The notes under the pieces were generated by a model. The model did not search any database, had not been told where the DNA came from, and saw only the letters and a program-made list of their open reading frames with translations. Below, in pieces: positions 54,356 through 56,421 of a DNA stretch of 56,421 bases. This DNA is from Salinivirgaceae bacterium (GTDB lineage Bacteria > Bacteroidota > Bacteroidia > Bacteroidales > SZUA-534): contig JAKSOL010000020.1 of assembly GCA_024405635.1 (NCBI GenBank), positions 1 to 56,421 on the forward strand, read 5' to 3'. The translations under genes were made by a program, and so were the position numbers. The stretch's first letter is position 1; each line of letters starts with the position of its first letter.

Positions 54356-56421
54356 CTATTTAAGTACCACGCGCTCTACTTGGTTGTTTACACGTACAAT
54401 GTAAAGTGCTGTGTTTGCTGCCATGTCGATTTCAAAGCGATTGCTGGTGGCTACACCTGAGAACACTTTAGAACCGTTGACAGTGTAAACTTCCACAACT
54501 TGGCTCATTGCGTTTTCAACTACAATTTGGTAGTTGCTTGCCCATATCTTGGCCATTTGCAACTCGCTGTCGGCAATTGCGTCTAATTTAGGCAACACCA
54601 CTTCAACCTCTTGGCTATCAAATGCTGAATTGCTAAAGGTTACGCTGCATACGGCCTTGCCCTCGGTGGTGGCGGTTGGCTCTACTACAACGGTGCGTGT
54701 GGCTGTTGCTGTTTCGCGTTCAGTTTCGCCTCCTACAGAGCAACTGCGGCTTGCGGTGCAGGTTGTGTTGTCGCTGCTCCACTTGTATGACACGTCGCTC
54801 CAATTGTGCTCTAGCATTGGAAGTACTGTGCTATTGGTTTGGGTGCCAAATGATGGGTTGCTAAAGGTTGCGGTAAACATTACCAATCCTTCGGTTGTGC
54901 ATGTTGGCTCGGTTACCAATATGGTTGCATAAACTGTCTCAACCTCTTTTGCTCCTTCTACTTTGCATGTGTGTATTGCGGTGCAGGTTGAAGATACTTG
55001 CGACCAGTCAACATCAACGGTTGACGATACTGTGCTCCATATATACTCTGTCAAATCCCAATCGTGTCCCAATGCTGGTATTTCTATCTCGTAGATTTGA
55101 GATTCGAATGCCTCGTTCTCAAACTCTGCCTTGAAGTAGCCTGCGCCTGCTGTTACACAGGTTGGTTGCTCGGTTATGGTGAAGTTTGCATTCACTGTCT
55201 CGGTTTCAACAAAGTTGTCGGTTTTGCAAACACGTGTTGTGGTGCTGCTTGTTGTTACTGATGTCCAATCGGTTACTTGAGCTGGGGTTATGCTGTCCCA
55301 AGCCACTACCGCATCGTTCCAGTCGTGTCCCCATGCAGGAATGATGGTGCTGATGCTGTCGCGATAGGTTACGCCTTTGTACTCAACTTCAACATTGAAT
55401 TTACGTTCGCCGTTGTTGGTGCAGCTTACCATCTTCTCGCTAAATACTGATGCCACTGCAACTCCTAGGCTATCAATTTGGTCTGACTCGCATTGGTAAA
55501 CTGGTACTGCGCTCAAACTATCGGCTGCCCACTCAAAGCGGTGGAAATCGTAAGCATGGAAGTGCTTAAATGCCTTGATGTTAAGTTGATAGTGAACAAC
55601 TACTTGCATAGATTGAGTTGGCGACATTGGTATATTCATTGGCTCAACCTCTGCTGTATCGTTGCCGCAAACAAATGTAATTGTATTGGCAAACACATAA
55701 CCGTCTTTAGGTCCTAGCATGAATGCAGCTCCATAATACTTGTTGTAGTCAATAACATCGGTTGCATTTTCGTCAAAATGGGTGTAGTCTTGTAGATTAT
55801 CAGATACCTCATTGCTAACAAGCAATGCGTATTCGCCCATAATGTAGTTTGCATCGTCAGGAATTCTAATTGATTGATATACTTGGTCGATGGTTGAATC
55901 GGCACGGAATCCCATGTAGATGACTTTTACAAAGTCAAGAATCTTATCGTAGGTAACGGTGATGGTAACGTTGCTTGCTGGCATTGTGAATTTGCCATCG
56001 GTTACTGTAATTGCACTTTGTCCAACTACATCAACTGATTTAAGTTGGTAGCTGCTGTCAGCTACTATTGCAAACTCAACCTCGTCGCCATAGTTTGCTG
56101 TTTCAACTACATTTACTTTTCCGTGTTCTGAAACTACATTTATCACGTAGTCAATTTTGCTGAACTGTGCAGTTACGCTAACAGCGCTTGCTGGCATTGT
56201 GAACTTGCCATCAGCTACTGCTATCGCATTGCCGCTTGCATCGGTAACGGTTATTGCGTCAAGCTTGTAACCTGTTTCTGGGGTTGCTGTTACGGTTACT
56301 TCGTCTTGATATTGTGCTGTAGCGTCAGCTGAAACTGAACCACCAGTCAACCCTGTTGCGGTTGTAACTGCGTAGTCAATCTTGCTGAACGAAGCGGTAA
56401 CATTTACTGCGCTTGCTGGCA
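54356..56421 (-). CDS. T9SS-sorted repeat protein (5' end outside window)
   Basis: The frame is open to the right window edge, so the start is missing; about 688 residues are visible. Bases 56421-55930 encode repeats of the type GYKLDAITVTDASGNAIAV...TMPASAVSVTAQFSKIDY, like divergent InlB B-repeats. A 200-residue region of unknown type follows. Bases about 55330-54580 encode three copies of a Trp/Cys-containing repeat with the pattern HxWxxxxYxWS..CTAxxxC and TExGxxxFxxFENxxFxSQ. The end (54560-54356) is a T9SS type A sorting domain, with YQIVVENAMSQVVEVYTVNGS and final VERVVLK. It is expected to be carried to the surface and anchored. Function unknown. Confidence 0.85.
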   Translation of the reverse strand, partial: PASAVNVTASFSKIDYAVTTATGLTGGSVSADATAQYQDEVTVTATPETGYKLDAITVTDASGNAIAVADGKFTMPASAVSVTAQFSKIDYVINVVSEHGKVNVVETANYGDEVEFAIVADSSYQLKSVDVVGQSAITVTDGKFTMPASNVTITVTYDKILDFVKVIYMGFRADSTIDQVYQSIRIPDDANYIMGEYALLVSNEVSDNLQDYTHFDENATDVIDYNKYYGAAFMLGPKDGYVFANTITFVCGNDTAEVEPMNIPMSPTQSMQVVVHYQLNIKAFKHFHAYDFHRFEWAADSLSAVPVYQCESDQIDSLGVAVASVFSEKMVSCTNNGERKFNVEVEYKGVTYRDSISTIIPAWGHDWNDAVVAWDSITPAQVTDWTSVTTSSTTTRVCKTDNFVETETVNANFTITEQPTCVTAGAGYFKAEFENEAFESQIYEIEIPALGHDWDLTEYIWSTVSSTVDVDWSQVSSTCTAIHTCKVEGAKEVETVYATILVTEPTCTTEGLVMFTATFSNPSFGTQTNSTVLPMLEHNWSDVSYKWSSDNTTCTASRSCSVGGETERETATATRTVVVEPTATTEGKAVCSVTFSNSAFDSQEVEVVLPKLDAIADSELQMAKIWASNYQIVVENAMSQVVEVYTVNGSKVFSGVATSNRFEIDMAANTALYIVRVNNQVERVVLK

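Overview
The window looks like chromosomal DNA of an anaerobic, AT-rich member of the Bacteroidetes, most likely order Bacteroidales. The signs are a type IX secretion system (T9SS) partner protein of the PorP/SprF family, T9SS C-terminal sorting domains, a giant SprB-like adhesin, the Bacteroidetes -7 promoter word TAnnTTTG in front of many genes, weak Shine-Dalgarno sites, a Bacteroidetes-type ilvD-ilvB-ilvN-ilvC operon, and anaerobe genes (rubrerythrin, an NfnSL-type flavoprotein pair). No rRNA, tRNA, CRISPR array, insertion sequence or prophage was seen.

Left part (1-17202): two tandem large secreted fibre proteins end in phage-type S74 intramolecular chaperone domains; the first is cut by the window edge. 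A DUF1538 membrane protein overlaps a gene for a multi-domain P-II-like protein. Then come a patatin-barrel outer-membrane protein on the minus strand and a plus-strand run of a DUF2400 protein, a TrmN6-type methyltransferase and a bile-acid:sodium-symporter-family transporter. A third, smaller protein (15352-17202) shares the N-terminal module of the second fibre protein.

Middle (17467-43556): a DnaQ-like exonuclease, rubrerythrin with a NifX-like protein, an outer-membrane barrel protein and RuvB. Next is a minus-strand surface-adhesion unit: a 3960-residue SprB-like adhesin, a PorP/SprF protein and a DUF4296 lipoprotein. It is followed by mutS2, prs, engB, a GT39 membrane glycosyltransferase, ndk and nfnL-nfnS.

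Right part (43852-56421): an AMP-forming acyl-CoA ligase, a deoxyhypusine-synthase-family enzyme, and the branched-chain amino acid operon ilvDBNC. The operon is preceded by a readable transcription attenuator: an 18-codon Leu/Val/Ile-rich leader peptide followed by competing antiterminator and terminator hairpins. lysS follows, then the C-terminal part of a T9SS-sorted repeat protein running off the right edge.

The best candidates for new biology are the ilv attenuator, the modular family of chaperone-tailed surface fibres with actively duplicating repeats, and the DUF1538/P-II-like pair. Most gene boundaries rest on family length and start context. Functions of the surface proteins are inferred from architecture only.
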